Shown in pieces: positions 48,344-58,674 of a stretch of DNA of 64,000 bases. Source of the stretch: Candidatus Bathyarchaeota archaeon (GTDB lineage Archaea; Thermoproteota; Bathyarchaeia; Bathyarchaeales; DTEX01); NCBI GenBank assembly GCA_018396635.1, contig JAGTQE010000001.1, positions 1 to 64,000 on the forward strand, in the 5' to 3' direction. The translations under genes were made by a program, and so were the position numbers. The notes under the pieces are model-generated. The model searched no databases. It saw only the letters and a program-made list of their open reading frames with translations, and was not told the origin of the DNA. Positions within the stretch are counted from its first letter, which is position 1, and each line of letters begins with the position of its first letter.

Positions 48344-49417
48344 ATGGGGGATGAGTTGAAGCCAAGGGACAGAATTAAACTGATTTTACAGCATCGAGAG
48401 GCGGACCGCATTCCCATCCATGATAGCCCTTGGGGGGCAACTATAGATCGTTGGAGGGCTGAGGGATTACCTTCTGGAGTTTCACCCGCTGACTATTTTG
48501 GTTATGAGATCGCAGTTTTTAGCGCTGATACCAGTCCACGCTTTCCTCCCGAAGTCCTATATGAGAATGAAGAGTATATAGTGGAGAGAAATTCTTTTGG
48601 CGGAATTAGGAAGAACCACAGAGACTACTCTACAACGCCAATGATTATAGATTATCCATGCAAAAGTAGAGAGGATTGGGAGAAGATTAAGCCTAGACTT
48701 AAGGCTGACGACTATAGAGTCGACTGGGTGACTGGATTATTATCTTTCCACCGCGAGTATAGTCGCGGGCGCTTCATAATGTATGGGGCTGCCGTAGGCT
48801 ACGATAAAATACAGAATTATGTTGCCTCAGAGAGGTTATTGAAGGCTATTATTAGAGAGCCGGATTGGGTTATTGACATGTATTGGACTGATGCAAAACT
48901 AGTGATGGAGATGTGCGAGCGAATGATGAGGGGAGGCTTCAAGTTTGATGGAGCTTTTCTCTACTGTGACCTAGGGTACAGAGCGGGTCTTTTCTTTTCG
49001 CCTAAACACTTTGAGGAGCAGCTTCACCCAGTCTTCAAAGAACTATGCCGATTCTTTCATAGTTATGGCATGTACGTATTCTTGCATTGTTGTGGGCGGG
49101 TGAAAGATCTCATTCCATACTTCATTGAGGAAGGAATAGATTGTTTACAGCCCCTTGAGGTAAAGGCTGGAATGGATTTAGTAGAGCTAAAGGAGAAGTA
49201 TGGCGACAAGATAACGCTAATGGGAGGCATAGATGTAAGGCTTATGGCCCTTGACGATCCAAGACCCATTGAAGAAGAGATAAAAAGAAAAATTCCAGTT
49301 GCAAAGGAGAATGGAGGATACATTTACCACTCAGACCACTCTATTCCAAAGAACGTCAGCTTCCAGAATTATAAGAGAGTTATAGAGCTTGTCAAAAAAT
49401 ACGGAAGATACGAGTAA
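48344..49417 (+). CDS. UroD/MtaA-type corrinoid methyltransferase with HxC zinc-site motif
   Basis: VFLHCCGRVKDLIPYFIEEGID; immediately downstream of the corrinoid gene. Confidence 0.87.
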   Translation: MGDELKPRDRIKLILQHREADRIPIHDSPWGATIDRWRAEGLPSGVSPADYFGYEIAVFSADTSPRFPPEVLYENEEYIVERNSFGGIRKNHRDYSTTPMIIDYPCKSREDWEKIKPRLKADDYRVDWVTGLLSFHREYSRGRFIMYGAAVGYDKIQNYVASERLLKAIIREPDWVIDMYWTDAKLVMEMCERMMRGGFKFDGAFLYCDLGYRAGLFFSPKHFEEQLHPVFKELCRFFHSYGMYVFLHCCGRVKDLIPYFIEEGIDCLQPLEVKAGMDLVELKEKYGDKITLMGGIDVRLMALDDPRPIEEEIKRKIPVAKENGGYIYHSDHSIPKNVSFQNYKRVIELVKKYGRYE

Positions 49418-49440
49418 AGCAATCCACCTACCCTTTAACC

Positions 49441-50583
49441 TTATAACACCGTTCTCCTAACGCAGCTTCTTCTATATTTTCTACTAACCTTTAACAATAC
49501 ATCAAAGTTCTCTACGCTCATCTCTAAAGGTATTCCGCCCTCAGAACCTAAAACAAATCCACCCCCAGGCGCTCCAATTCTTATCCTATCCATCAAGTGC
49601 TCCCTTAAGGCTTCGGTGCTCATAAAACCAATGTTTTTTGCTAAGCCTCCCAAGAAGCATATTTCGTCGCCATACTTCTCCTTCAAGTATTTAAGATCCA
49701 TGTTATCGGTGGGCCCAACCGGGTTAAGCATATCCAATTTTGCTCTTATAAACAATGGGATCAGAGAATCTATTTTGCCATGGCTGTGCATATTAATAAA
49801 AGCGCCGTATTTATGGGCCAGATCTATGGCTTTTGCATGCCATGGAAATACTAGTTCCTCGTATAGTTTTGGGCTCATAAATGTTCCATGAGTATGACCT
49901 AGGTCATCAGGCCACTCTATCATTAAAGCACCTCTCTCAAGCAGATTCTTCTCTGCCTTTAAATTAAATTCGCCTATTTTAGCGATAAGCTTTCGGTAAA
50001 ACTCTCTTTTAGTGTACATGTCCTTCAAGATTACGTCTAATGGTCCCCTTAGAAAATACCATACTCCTGAAAAGAAACCATTAATGCTGCATGAGGGGAA
50101 GAAACCCTTCTCAATCACATACTTTATAGATTTCTCGACGCCCTCATACCTTGATGGGTCTTCAGGGTCTGGTAGCTCTAGCTTATCCACATCATCTTCA
50201 TTTTTTACAGGATAATCTATATACTGTCTAGCCCAAACGTTTCCAGCAGTTCCAATCCGCCATTTAGCTCCAGTTTCCCACTCAACGATTTCCCATTTAT
50301 CTTCTGCTTTAATAACTTTCTTAACTCTAAATCCTGCGTTCGCTACTCCAACAATGAAGTTATCCATGTAATTGGCTATTTTTAATATTCTGTCAAGTCT
50401 CCCTACATCTGAGCTAGCAAGCCTCGCCTCCACTAATGGAATAAACTTGGCCCTAGACGCCTCGTTAGTGAAATCTAGGATTTGAGGCACAACTGGCGGC
50501 TCCTCATGAAGCAACGTTGATAAAACGCATTCAAATCTATTAATACCCATGATTTTCGCCCTCATAATAATGAGCTCATACAT
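49441..50583 (-). CDS. UroD/methyltransferase superfamily protein
   Basis: MIEWPDDLGHTHGTFMSPKLYEELVFPWHAKAIDLAHKYGAFINMHSHGKIDSLIP. Confidence 0.83.
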   Translation of the reverse strand: MYELIIMRAKIMGINRFECVLSTLLHEEPPVVPQILDFTNEASRAKFIPLVEARLASSDVGRLDRILKIANYMDNFIVGVANAGFRVKKVIKAEDKWEIVEWETGAKWRIGTAGNVWARQYIDYPVKNEDDVDKLELPDPEDPSRYEGVEKSIKYVIEKGFFPSCSINGFFSGVWYFLRGPLDVILKDMYTKREFYRKLIAKIGEFNLKAEKNLLERGALMIEWPDDLGHTHGTFMSPKLYEELVFPWHAKAIDLAHKYGAFINMHSHGKIDSLIPLFIRAKLDMLNPVGPTDNMDLKYLKEKYGDEICFLGGLAKNIGFMSTEALREHLMDRIRIGAPGGGFVLGSEGGIPLEMSVENFDVLLKVSRKYRRSCVRRTVL

Positions 50584-50645
50584 AATCTCAATTGATTTAG
50601 CATAAATCTTTAACTAATTTACACTTAAGTATGGTTAGGATAGGC

Positions 50646-50687
50646 TTATATATTGTTGATATCAATATTGATACGATACAATATCGT
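50646..50687 (+). promoter_or_regulatory. TATA box (50646-50653) followed by overlapping palindromes spanning the predicted TSS of the ABC exporter operon
   Basis: TTGATATCAA (50656-50665), TATCAATATTGATA (50660-50673), ACGATA-CAA-TATCGT (50673-50687). Confidence 0.6.
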
Positions 50688-50700
50688 TGGGTTGAAATCA

Positions 50701-52449
50701 ATGGCTGCGTCACCGATACTTAGAGTCTTCAGATACGTTATTAGAGAATGGAAAATACTCGTGCCCGCCATAGGCACCTCTTTTCTATCAACAATTTTAG
50801 CGATGATGATACCTTGGTATGTTAGGGAACTGTTGAACTCCGTAGTTTTGGGCGATGCTAGCAAGCTGCTTCCCTTATCTTTGGCTGTGATCATGCTGAC
50901 TTTTTTGGAGGGTCTTTCAAGCTTCCTTGTTAGATATCTTTTTGAGACTGCGGCTCAGAAAACAACGTATAGGCTTAGACTGGACTTATACAATCACCTA
51001 TATGAGCTTTCCTATGGTTTTTACGATAAAGTAGACATCGGCGAGATAATTGTTAGAGTGACAAATGACATGGATAATTTAAATCGGTTCATAAGCTTTG
51101 CATCCATGCCATTGATAAACGCTGTCTTCTCGTGTTCAATAGCCCTTTATATACTGCTGTCTCTCAATGTTGAACTAACGCTTACAGCGGTATCCCTGTT
51201 GCCGTTCATAGCACTAATAACGATATTATTCAATAAGAAAGTTTATCCAATACTTGAGGGTAGCTGGAAGGCAATGAGCCAATTTAACAGCGTTGTACAA
51301 GAATATGTGTCAACAGTGAAGGTTCTGAAGGCTCTCGGGGTAGAAGATGTTTTCGGCATGACCTACAAGTCTAAGTTAGACAATTTGTACGATTTGAATA
51401 TGAGATTTCAAAGGTACGCTTCAATCTCATGGCCATCGATAGGGCTCGTGTGGGCCGCCATACAGCTTATAGTCTATCTTTACGGTGGATTTAAAGCTGT
51501 AACCGGAATACTGAATATAGGGGATATTGCGGCATTCATATTATATCTCTCTATGCTTAATTGGCCGTTAATTGGGCTTGGATTCTTCATCTTAGATTAT
51601 CAAAGGGCATCCGTTTCAGCATCCAGAATATTTGAGGTAATTGACAAAGAACCTGAAGTTAAAGATCTCCCTGGAGCCATAGATCTGAGGGAGGTTAGGG
51701 GACACATTAAGTTCGAGAATGTAACATTTGGTTACAGCCCAGATAAACCTATAATTAAAAACGTTAGCTTTGAAGTTAAACCCGGAGAGAAAGTTGCCAT
51801 AGTTGGGCCGACAGGCTCGGGAAAATCCACATTAATTAAGCTGATACCAAGGTTTTATGACCCTACGAGTGGACGCATACTTATAGATGGTGTAGACATA
51901 AGGAATATAAAAGTTAAGTCTCTCAGGAGACATATTGGAATAGTTCATCAAGACATTATTCTCTTTTCTGGGACAATAAAGGATAATATAGCGTATGGTA
52001 AGCCCGATGCCTCCATGAGGGAGGTTATTGAGGCTGCCAAAGCCGCTGGAATACATGACTTCATAATTAGCTTGCCTAAGAAATATGAGACTAACGTTGC
52101 GGAGAGAGGAGTTACGCTTTCCGGCGGCCAAAGACAGAGAATAGCCATAGCTAGAACGCTCATACTTAATCCAAAAATACTTATTCTTGACGATCCAACA
52201 TCGAATCTTGACGCAGAAACAGAAAGCCTTGTCGTTAATGCCCTTAGAAGGCTTATCGAAGGTAGAACGGTAATTATAGTTACGCAGAGACTTTCGCTGC
52301 TTAAAATGGCCGATAGAATAATTGTTCTAGAAGATGGCAAGATTGTTGAGGAAGGGACTCATGAAGAGTTGATAAAGATTAACGGTGCGTATGCAAGGCT
52401 CTATAAGGCACAGTTTGCTCATCAGGAGAGAATCTCTGGAGGTTTATAG
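50701..52449 (+). CDS. ABC exporter half-transporter (TM plus ATPase)
   Basis: VAIVGPTGSGKSTLIKLIPRFYDP; LSGGQRQRIAIARTLILNPKILILDDPTS. Confidence 0.95.
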   Translation: MAASPILRVFRYVIREWKILVPAIGTSFLSTILAMMIPWYVRELLNSVVLGDASKLLPLSLAVIMLTFLEGLSSFLVRYLFETAAQKTTYRLRLDLYNHLYELSYGFYDKVDIGEIIVRVTNDMDNLNRFISFASMPLINAVFSCSIALYILLSLNVELTLTAVSLLPFIALITILFNKKVYPILEGSWKAMSQFNSVVQEYVSTVKVLKALGVEDVFGMTYKSKLDNLYDLNMRFQRYASISWPSIGLVWAAIQLIVYLYGGFKAVTGILNIGDIAAFILYLSMLNWPLIGLGFFILDYQRASVSASRIFEVIDKEPEVKDLPGAIDLREVRGHIKFENVTFGYSPDKPIIKNVSFEVKPGEKVAIVGPTGSGKSTLIKLIPRFYDPTSGRILIDGVDIRNIKVKSLRRHIGIVHQDIILFSGTIKDNIAYGKPDASMREVIEAAKAAGIHDFIISLPKKYETNVAERGVTLSGGQRQRIAIARTLILNPKILILDDPTSNLDAETESLVVNALRRLIEGRTVIIVTQRLSLLKMADRIIVLEDGKIVEEGTHEELIKINGAYARLYKAQFAHQERISGGL

Positions 52450-52451
52450 GG

Positions 52452-54269
52452 ATGGGATGGGTAATAGTTAGATATGCTAGGGAAGGCGCGGAGGGCAAAC
52501 CTAGAAGCCCTCCACATAAGATAATAATTAGGCTTATGCGGCTAATATGGAGATACAAAGTTAGAGTATTGATCTTTATAGCAGCCGCTTCGACAGTGCT
52601 CTTACTGAATGTTATAGGACCCTATATTGGAAGGAGGATCATCGATGAGGGGATAATTGCTAGAAACTTAGGCGCATTAACTTTTTACGCATCTATGCTC
52701 GCAATCATAATGGTATGCAATTGGATATTAGGTGTGATCAGATCTTATAGCATCGCTTGGTTGACGCAGAAGCTTCTCTACGATTTGCGCACATTACTCT
52801 TCAACCACTCAAAAGAGTTAGACTATGCTTTCTTCTCTTCTGTGCCAGCTGGTCAAATTATATCTAGGTTCACTAGTGATGTTGAGGCTGTCGGGCAGAC
52901 GGCGACAACAGGCTTCATAGACGCCGTATTTAATGCACTCACAATTATAGGAGCATTAATTGCCATGCTAAGCCTGAATATTAGTTTAACGCTAGTGACG
53001 TTGTCTTTAGTACCATTGATAGTAGTTTCAGTAATATTTCTGGCTAGGAGGAGCTATAGAGCTTATAGAGAGGTTAGGGCTAAGGTTGGAGAACTCACCT
53101 CAAATATTGAGCAGACGGTTTCAGGGATTAGGGTTTCGCAGTCCTTCTCTGAGAGGGATAGGGTTGATGTAAGAAGGTTTGAGAGAATAAGCTATGAAAC
53201 TATGCGAGCAAACATTAGAGCAACATTAGTTATGGCGCTGACGCGCCCTGTTCTAAGCATTATAAGAGCTGCAACTATAGCCCTACTAGTCTTTTACGGA
53301 GGGCATCTAATTATAAGAGGCGAAACAACAATAGGTACCTTAATAGCATTCTACAGCTATGTTGAAATGTTCTTCAATCCGATAATAACCCTAACAGTAT
53401 ACTATAATATGCTGCAGTCAGCTTTGGCAGCCGCGGAGAGAGTGTTCGAATATCTGGAAACAAAGCCTTCAGTTAAAGATGCGGAAGATGCTATTGACTT
53501 CGAAATTAAGAATGGTGAAATAATTTTTGAGAAGGTCAGCTTCGGGTATGGTGAAACAAAAGTTTTTGAGAACTTTAACCTTAGGATTAATCCGGGTGAG
53601 ATACTGGCAGTTGTTGGGCCGACTGGTGCTGGAAAAACGACCTTAGCAAACCTGATATTGAGGCTATATGATCCGCAAAGTGGGCGCATACTTATAGATG
53701 GAATAGATATAAGGAAAATTAAATTGGATTCCCTGAGAAGACAGATAGCTTTAGTCCCGCAGGAACCGACGTTATTTAAGGATACTGTCTTAGAGAATAT
53801 TCGCTATGGTAAGCCCGATGCAAAAGATGATGAGATAATGGAGGTTATACGGGACCTCGGCTTAGAACCCATTATGGAGACTCTTCCAAATGGGCTTAAT
53901 ACTATGGTGCTTGAAGGCGGCGCAAATCTTTCTGTTGGACAAAGACAGCTGATAAATATTGCCAGAACCCTTCTACGAAGGCCAAAAATAGTGATACTTG
54001 ATGAGGCAACTAGCAGCGTCGATCCATATACTGAAAGCTTACTGCAAGAAGCCTTAAAGAGGCTTTTGAGCGGTAGGACATGCATTATAATTGCGCATAG
54101 GCTCTCAACAACATTCTTAGCTGACAGAATTATAGTTCTTGATAAGGGGAAGATTATTGAGGAGGGGACCCATGGCGAGCTGATTGAGAAAGGAGGTCTA
54201 TATGCAAGGCTCTATGAACTCCAAATAGGTGAATTAATTAAGGCGGAGGCTGCTAGTAGAGCCAAATAA
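52452..54269 (+). CDS. ABC exporter half-transporter (TM plus ATPase), probable heterodimer partner
   Basis: LAVVGPTGAGKTTLANLILRLYDP; LSVGQRQLINIARTLLRRPKIVILDEATSSVD. Confidence 0.95.
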   Translation: MGWVIVRYAREGAEGKPRSPPHKIIIRLMRLIWRYKVRVLIFIAAASTVLLLNVIGPYIGRRIIDEGIIARNLGALTFYASMLAIIMVCNWILGVIRSYSIAWLTQKLLYDLRTLLFNHSKELDYAFFSSVPAGQIISRFTSDVEAVGQTATTGFIDAVFNALTIIGALIAMLSLNISLTLVTLSLVPLIVVSVIFLARRSYRAYREVRAKVGELTSNIEQTVSGIRVSQSFSERDRVDVRRFERISYETMRANIRATLVMALTRPVLSIIRAATIALLVFYGGHLIIRGETTIGTLIAFYSYVEMFFNPIITLTVYYNMLQSALAAAERVFEYLETKPSVKDAEDAIDFEIKNGEIIFEKVSFGYGETKVFENFNLRINPGEILAVVGPTGAGKTTLANLILRLYDPQSGRILIDGIDIRKIKLDSLRRQIALVPQEPTLFKDTVLENIRYGKPDAKDDEIMEVIRDLGLEPIMETLPNGLNTMVLEGGANLSVGQRQLINIARTLLRRPKIVILDEATSSVDPYTESLLQEALKRLLSGRTCIIIAHRLSTTFLADRIIVLDKGKIIEEGTHGELIEKGGLYARLYELQIGELIKAEAASRAK

Positions 54270-54351
54270 ATTGCATCATGTTTCTCTCATACAATATTGC
54301 TGTCGAAACTAAAATGTTGGAGGTCTTAAGTGAAATAATTTTTTCTTGAAT

Positions 54352-55377
54352 TTACGTCCTCCAGTCCAAGATTATTCCTAACGTTGATTCCTTCGAATCA
54401 ATAAGCTTCCTGTACGCGCTCGCCGCCTCTTCAAACCTCACCTTCATAGTGATTAAATCTCGAACCTTTAGGAGACCTCTACTTATCAACTTTAGGCTTA
54501 ACTTAGCATCGTCTTTACGCGTCCAAAATCTTCGACTCGACTCATAGGCTGGCCTAATGCTGTCATGCGCCCCTATAATGATAACTCCCTTCCTATGAAC
54601 AAGGCTGTAAAAGTTTACTGTCGAAACTCCTCTCGTACTGCCTAATAGAATAACTCGCCCACGCGTCCTAGCGAGGTCGAGCGCTAGGGGGATTGCTTCT
54701 GGGCTGCCCGTAGCCTCAATTACAACGTCCGGGCCTCTACCGTCTGTGGCTTTTGCCACAGCATCCTTTAAGTCAACTTTGCTTGGGTTTATCACTTCAT
54801 CTGCACCGCATTTCTTTGCAACGTCTAGCCTATAGTCGTAGAAATCAACTCCTATTACAGGGATCCCCCCGCTAAGCTTAGCCAGCTGAAGGGCTAAGTT
54901 GCCGACTAGCCCTTGACCAAGGACTAGAACGGATTCGCCTAGTTCTATATCCGCCTTCCTAACTCCCTGCATAGCTATGGATGCTAGGGCAAAGAAAGAC
55001 GCCTCATCAAAGGATAGGTTTTCAGGTATCTTTTCAACCTCCCTTTCTTCGGCGAGCACATGGCTTGCATGAGGCTTATGTGAGACAACCCTATCCCCTA
55101 TATTGAGCGATGTTACTGCCTCGCCTTTAGCACACACTATTCCAGCATTCGAATAACCTGGATAAATGGGGAATTTTGCGGGGGTATTCGGCAGCGCCAT
55201 GAGAAAAGCCGTTTCTGTTCCAGGACTGATCAACGTTGAGATACTTTCTATCAATACTTGATTTAAATCAGGTTTCTTTGGGACAAAATCTTCGATCTCA
55301 ACTAAACCCTTATCTTTAAAGACAACCCGCTTTCCCTTTAATGTGGAAGGGTTTAAAACAGACAATTCTCCTCTCAC
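54352..55377 (-). CDS. MDR family zinc-type dehydrogenase
   Basis: TEEAVLVLGQGLVGNLALQLAKLSGG region; GRGPDVVIEATGSPEAI. GTG 55377 chosen because the longer ORF overlaps AOR. Confidence 0.87.
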   Translation of the reverse strand: MRGELSVLNPSTLKGKRVVFKDKGLVEIEDFVPKKPDLNQVLIESISTLISPGTETAFLMALPNTPAKFPIYPGYSNAGIVCAKGEAVTSLNIGDRVVSHKPHASHVLAEEREVEKIPENLSFDEASFFALASIAMQGVRKADIELGESVLVLGQGLVGNLALQLAKLSGGIPVIGVDFYDYRLDVAKKCGADEVINPSKVDLKDAVAKATDGRGPDVVIEATGSPEAIPLALDLARTRGRVILLGSTRGVSTVNFYSLVHRKGVIIIGAHDSIRPAYESSRRFWTRKDDAKLSLKLISRGLLKVRDLITMKVRFEEAASAYRKLIDSKESTLGIILDWRT

Positions 55378-55471
55378 CTGGAAGGCGTGCCTTAGTTTAT
55401 TCTGGTGACGATAAATATTTTTAATGGTGGCACAATAAGAAGATTTTGTTTGACGGTTCGGGGATGATTTA

Positions 55472-57331
55472 ATGACTGGAGGCTTCTCCGGAAAAATTCT
55501 AGAAGTTGACCTTTCTAGCGGGCGCATTAAAGAGGAGCCTTTGGACTTCTCGTTAGCTAGAAATATTCTTGGATGCTTGGGAATAGCCTCGAAGATTATG
55601 CTTGAAAGGGTGGATATCAGGGTTGATCCCTTAAGCCCTGCAAATAAGCTAATATTCGCTACAGGGATTTTAACTGGCTCCACGGCTCCGGCCGCAAATA
55701 AATCTATTGTAATCTCAAAGTCTCCTTTGACAAATATTTGGGGTGAATCTATTTTCTCAGCCAATAGCGGCATCGAGCTTAAGCGTGCTGGATATGATAT
55801 GGTTCTAGTAGATGGAAGGGCGGAGAATCCTGTATACATATGGATTCATGAAGGAGGCGTTGAGATTAGGGATGCTGGCGGGATTTGGGGATTAGATACT
55901 TTCACCGCATGTGAAGCCATAAAGAAGGATCTTGGAGAGAAAAAGGCTGCCGTAGTATCCATTGGGCCAGCTGGGGAGAGGCTTGTTAAGCTAGCTGCGA
56001 TCATAAGCGATAACGGCAGGGCTGCTGGAAGGTGCGGTTTGGGCGCAGTTATGGGTTCAAAGAACCTTAAAGCTATAGCCGTAGCGGGTTCTGGGGAGAT
56101 AAATGTTGCTGATCCCAGAGGGCTTGAGGAGTTAAGGGAGGAGATAATTGGGGTTGTGAAGGAGAGCATGAAGGCTTTCACAGATTATGGAACTGCGAGA
56201 GGTGTAGTTGCATTTGAAGAGATGGGTAATCTGCCAATAAAGAACTGGACAAAAGGAAGGTTCCCAGGAGCCGAGAAGATATCAGGCATGAGGATGGCGG
56301 AAACTATCTTAGTGGGCAGAAAATCCTGTTTTGCATGTCCTGTTGCTTGCGGGAGATATGTCAGGATAAGTGATGGGCCATATGCTCCACTAGAGGGTTA
56401 TGGTCCAGAATATGAGACTATTGCGGCATTAGGCTCCTTGTGCATGAATGATAACTTAGAGGCGATAGCTAAGGCTAATGATCTGTGCAATAGATATGGC
56501 TTAGATACGATATCCGTCGGAGCCACAATAGCTTTTGCAATGGAGTGTTATGAGAAGGGTTTGATAACTAAAGAGGATACTGGAGGGATCGAGCTAAACT
56601 GGGGCGATCCAAGCGCTATAATTAGAACCGTTGAATTAATCGGTAGACAGGAGGGTTTCGGAAAAATATTAGGTGAGGGCTCTATGAGAGCTGCCAGGAT
56701 TATTGGGAGAGGCGCTGAGAAATATGCTATGCATGTTAAGGGACTAGAAATACCAATGCATAACCCGTATCGATTTAAGGAGATGGGGCTACAATACGCG
56801 GTGTCCGAGAGGGGAGCCTGTCACTTAAGAGGCCTCTCAATGCTCCCAGCTAGGGGGATTCTTCTCCCAGAGATCGGTCTCAATGAGAAGCTTGACGGCT
56901 TCAGAATCGAGGGGAAGGCTCATGTGGTTAAGGTTATGCAGGACGTTTGCCGGGTGGTCGATGCTCTAGGAGTCTGCAAATTTGTCTACCTCTTTGGCAG
57001 GGTCTCATTAAACATACTTGCAAAATTATATGCTGCTGTAACTGGCTGGGAGGCGAGCCTACAGGATCTTATTAGAGCTGGAGAGAGAATATGGATGCTG
57101 CAGAGGCTGTTTAATGTTAGGATGGGAATTAGCCGTAAAGATGATGTTCTGCCAAGTAGGTTCATAGAGGAGCCTATGGCTGATGGCGCAGCTAAGGGGC
57201 AAACAGTTAACTTGGAGCCCATGCTTAAAGAATATTATGTTGAACGCGGATTAGATGAGGAGGGAAGGCCGAAAAAGGAGAAGATGCTTGAACTTGGGTT
57301 AGATTTCGCCATTAAATACGTTAATTGGTGA
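55472..57331 (+). CDS. Tungsten-containing aldehyde:ferredoxin oxidoreductase family
   Basis: GFSGKILEVDLSSGRI; SCFACPVACGRYV (CxxCxxxC); DALGVCKF. Confidence 0.94.
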   Translation: MTGGFSGKILEVDLSSGRIKEEPLDFSLARNILGCLGIASKIMLERVDIRVDPLSPANKLIFATGILTGSTAPAANKSIVISKSPLTNIWGESIFSANSGIELKRAGYDMVLVDGRAENPVYIWIHEGGVEIRDAGGIWGLDTFTACEAIKKDLGEKKAAVVSIGPAGERLVKLAAIISDNGRAAGRCGLGAVMGSKNLKAIAVAGSGEINVADPRGLEELREEIIGVVKESMKAFTDYGTARGVVAFEEMGNLPIKNWTKGRFPGAEKISGMRMAETILVGRKSCFACPVACGRYVRISDGPYAPLEGYGPEYETIAALGSLCMNDNLEAIAKANDLCNRYGLDTISVGATIAFAMECYEKGLITKEDTGGIELNWGDPSAIIRTVELIGRQEGFGKILGEGSMRAARIIGRGAEKYAMHVKGLEIPMHNPYRFKEMGLQYAVSERGACHLRGLSMLPARGILLPEIGLNEKLDGFRIEGKAHVVKVMQDVCRVVDALGVCKFVYLFGRVSLNILAKLYAAVTGWEASLQDLIRAGERIWMLQRLFNVRMGISRKDDVLPSRFIEEPMADGAAKGQTVNLEPMLKEYYVERGLDEEGRPKKEKMLELGLDFAIKYVNW

Positions 57332-57340
57332 GCAAGCATC

Positions 57341-57613
57341 GTGATAAGAGTTAAACTTATACTGTTGGATGAAAATCTAAGGAGACATTTTGGCAAAAGA
57401 GAGGAAACTTTTGAGCTCTCAGAAAAGTCCACAGTTAAGGATTTATTAAATATTATTGCTGAACAGTGTGGTGGCGAAATACTCAATAGATTTGTTAAAT
57501 CTGGAGCGTCAATTATGCTAAATGGACAAAACATAGAGTTTCTAGGAGGAATTGAGGCTAGACTCAACGATGGAGATAGGGTTGCAATAGTACCTAACGT
57601 AGCTGGCGGATAA
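57341..57613 (+). CDS. MoaD/ThiS-like ubiquitin-fold protein
   Basis: 90 aa, LNDGDRVAIVPNVAGG with C-terminal Gly-Gly. Confidence 0.9.
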   Translation: MIRVKLILLDENLRRHFGKREETFELSEKSTVKDLLNIIAEQCGGEILNRFVKSGASIMLNGQNIEFLGGIEARLNDGDRVAIVPNVAGG

Positions 57614-57666
57614 GAGGAGAAAGAATTTTATATCTCTTAAGTAAGGTAGTTTAATGGTGATATTTA

Positions 57667-58656
57667 ATGCCCCTCGTTAATGAGAGAGACCTGCTTTTGC
57701 CAGCATTAAGAGAAGGAAGGGCTGTAGGGGCATTCAACGCCAATAATATGGAGATGGTTCAGGCATTTATATGGGCTGCTGAGGAAGTAAGCAGAGAGCT
57801 GGGTGAGCCAGTAGACCTGATAATTCAAGTTAGCCCAGGAGCCGCCAAATATGCTGGATGGTCCCTTGCCGCTGGAATGGTTAAGATAGCTGCCGCTGAA
57901 ACAGATATCCGTGTTGCATTAAACCTTGACCATGCAACAGAGATAAGCCAGATCAAAAAGGCTCTGGAGACCGGATTCACAGCAGTCTTATTTGACGGAT
58001 CCTCGCTACCATTAGAGGAGAATATACGTTTAACGCGCCAGGTCGTCGAAATGTGTCACGCTAAAAACGTGCCAGTTGAGGCTGAGCTGGGTAAAATCCC
58101 TAGGATCGAAGACTACTTCTCTAAGGAGGAGATCGCCTACCTAAGAAGCCTTCCCCCAGCTGAAGCTGTGAGGATTATACGTGAAAGAGCTGGCAAGTCC
58201 GTTGAGGAGCTAATGGCTAAGCCTGAGGATGTTGAATACTTTGTTAAGAAGACGGGATGCGACTTCCTAGCAGCAGCCTTTGGCTCAATACATGGAATAT
58301 GGGATGATATATGGCCTGTAAGGATTGACCGGCTAATAGAGATACAGGAGAGAATGCGCATACCATTAGTCTCTCATGGCTCCTCCGGGATCTTAATGAC
58401 TCCTAAGGACGCTGAAAGAAAAGGAATAAAACTGCTTAAGGGTGAAGGAACCCTATTAGATGCGATTAAGACTGGTGGCGTAACGAAGGTTAATGTTGCA
58501 ACCGCACTATCAATAGCCTTCATAGAAGGTTTCATAGAGGCTTACAAAGCGAATCCAGGTGAGAAAGACTTCCGAAGGTTCGGTGAGGCTGCAAGAAATA
58601 GGGTTAAGGAGAAGGTTAAGGAGTATATGCGGCTTTTTGCAGGAAAGGTAGAGTAG
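57667..58656 (+). CDS. Class II fructose/tagatose-bisphosphate aldolase family
   Basis: VGAFNANNMEMVQA; ALNLDHATEISQIKKALETGFTAVLFDGSSLPLEENI; VPVEAELG. Confidence 0.92.
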   Translation: MPLVNERDLLLPALREGRAVGAFNANNMEMVQAFIWAAEEVSRELGEPVDLIIQVSPGAAKYAGWSLAAGMVKIAAAETDIRVALNLDHATEISQIKKALETGFTAVLFDGSSLPLEENIRLTRQVVEMCHAKNVPVEAELGKIPRIEDYFSKEEIAYLRSLPPAEAVRIIRERAGKSVEELMAKPEDVEYFVKKTGCDFLAAAFGSIHGIWDDIWPVRIDRLIEIQERMRIPLVSHGSSGILMTPKDAERKGIKLLKGEGTLLDAIKTGGVTKVNVATALSIAFIEGFIEAYKANPGEKDFRRFGEAARNRVKEKVKEYMRLFAGKVE

Positions 58657-58674
58657 TGGTTGGAGCAACGGCTT

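Noticed and set aside
47755-48417. 220-aa minus-strand ORF opposite the corrinoid protein
   Set aside because: Shadow ORF of a clearly conserved B12-binding gene.
55378-55839. N-terminal extension of the MDR dehydrogenase ORF in the track
   Set aside because: The extra ~154 residues lie antisense to the conserved AOR N-terminus. Homology starts near GTG 55377.
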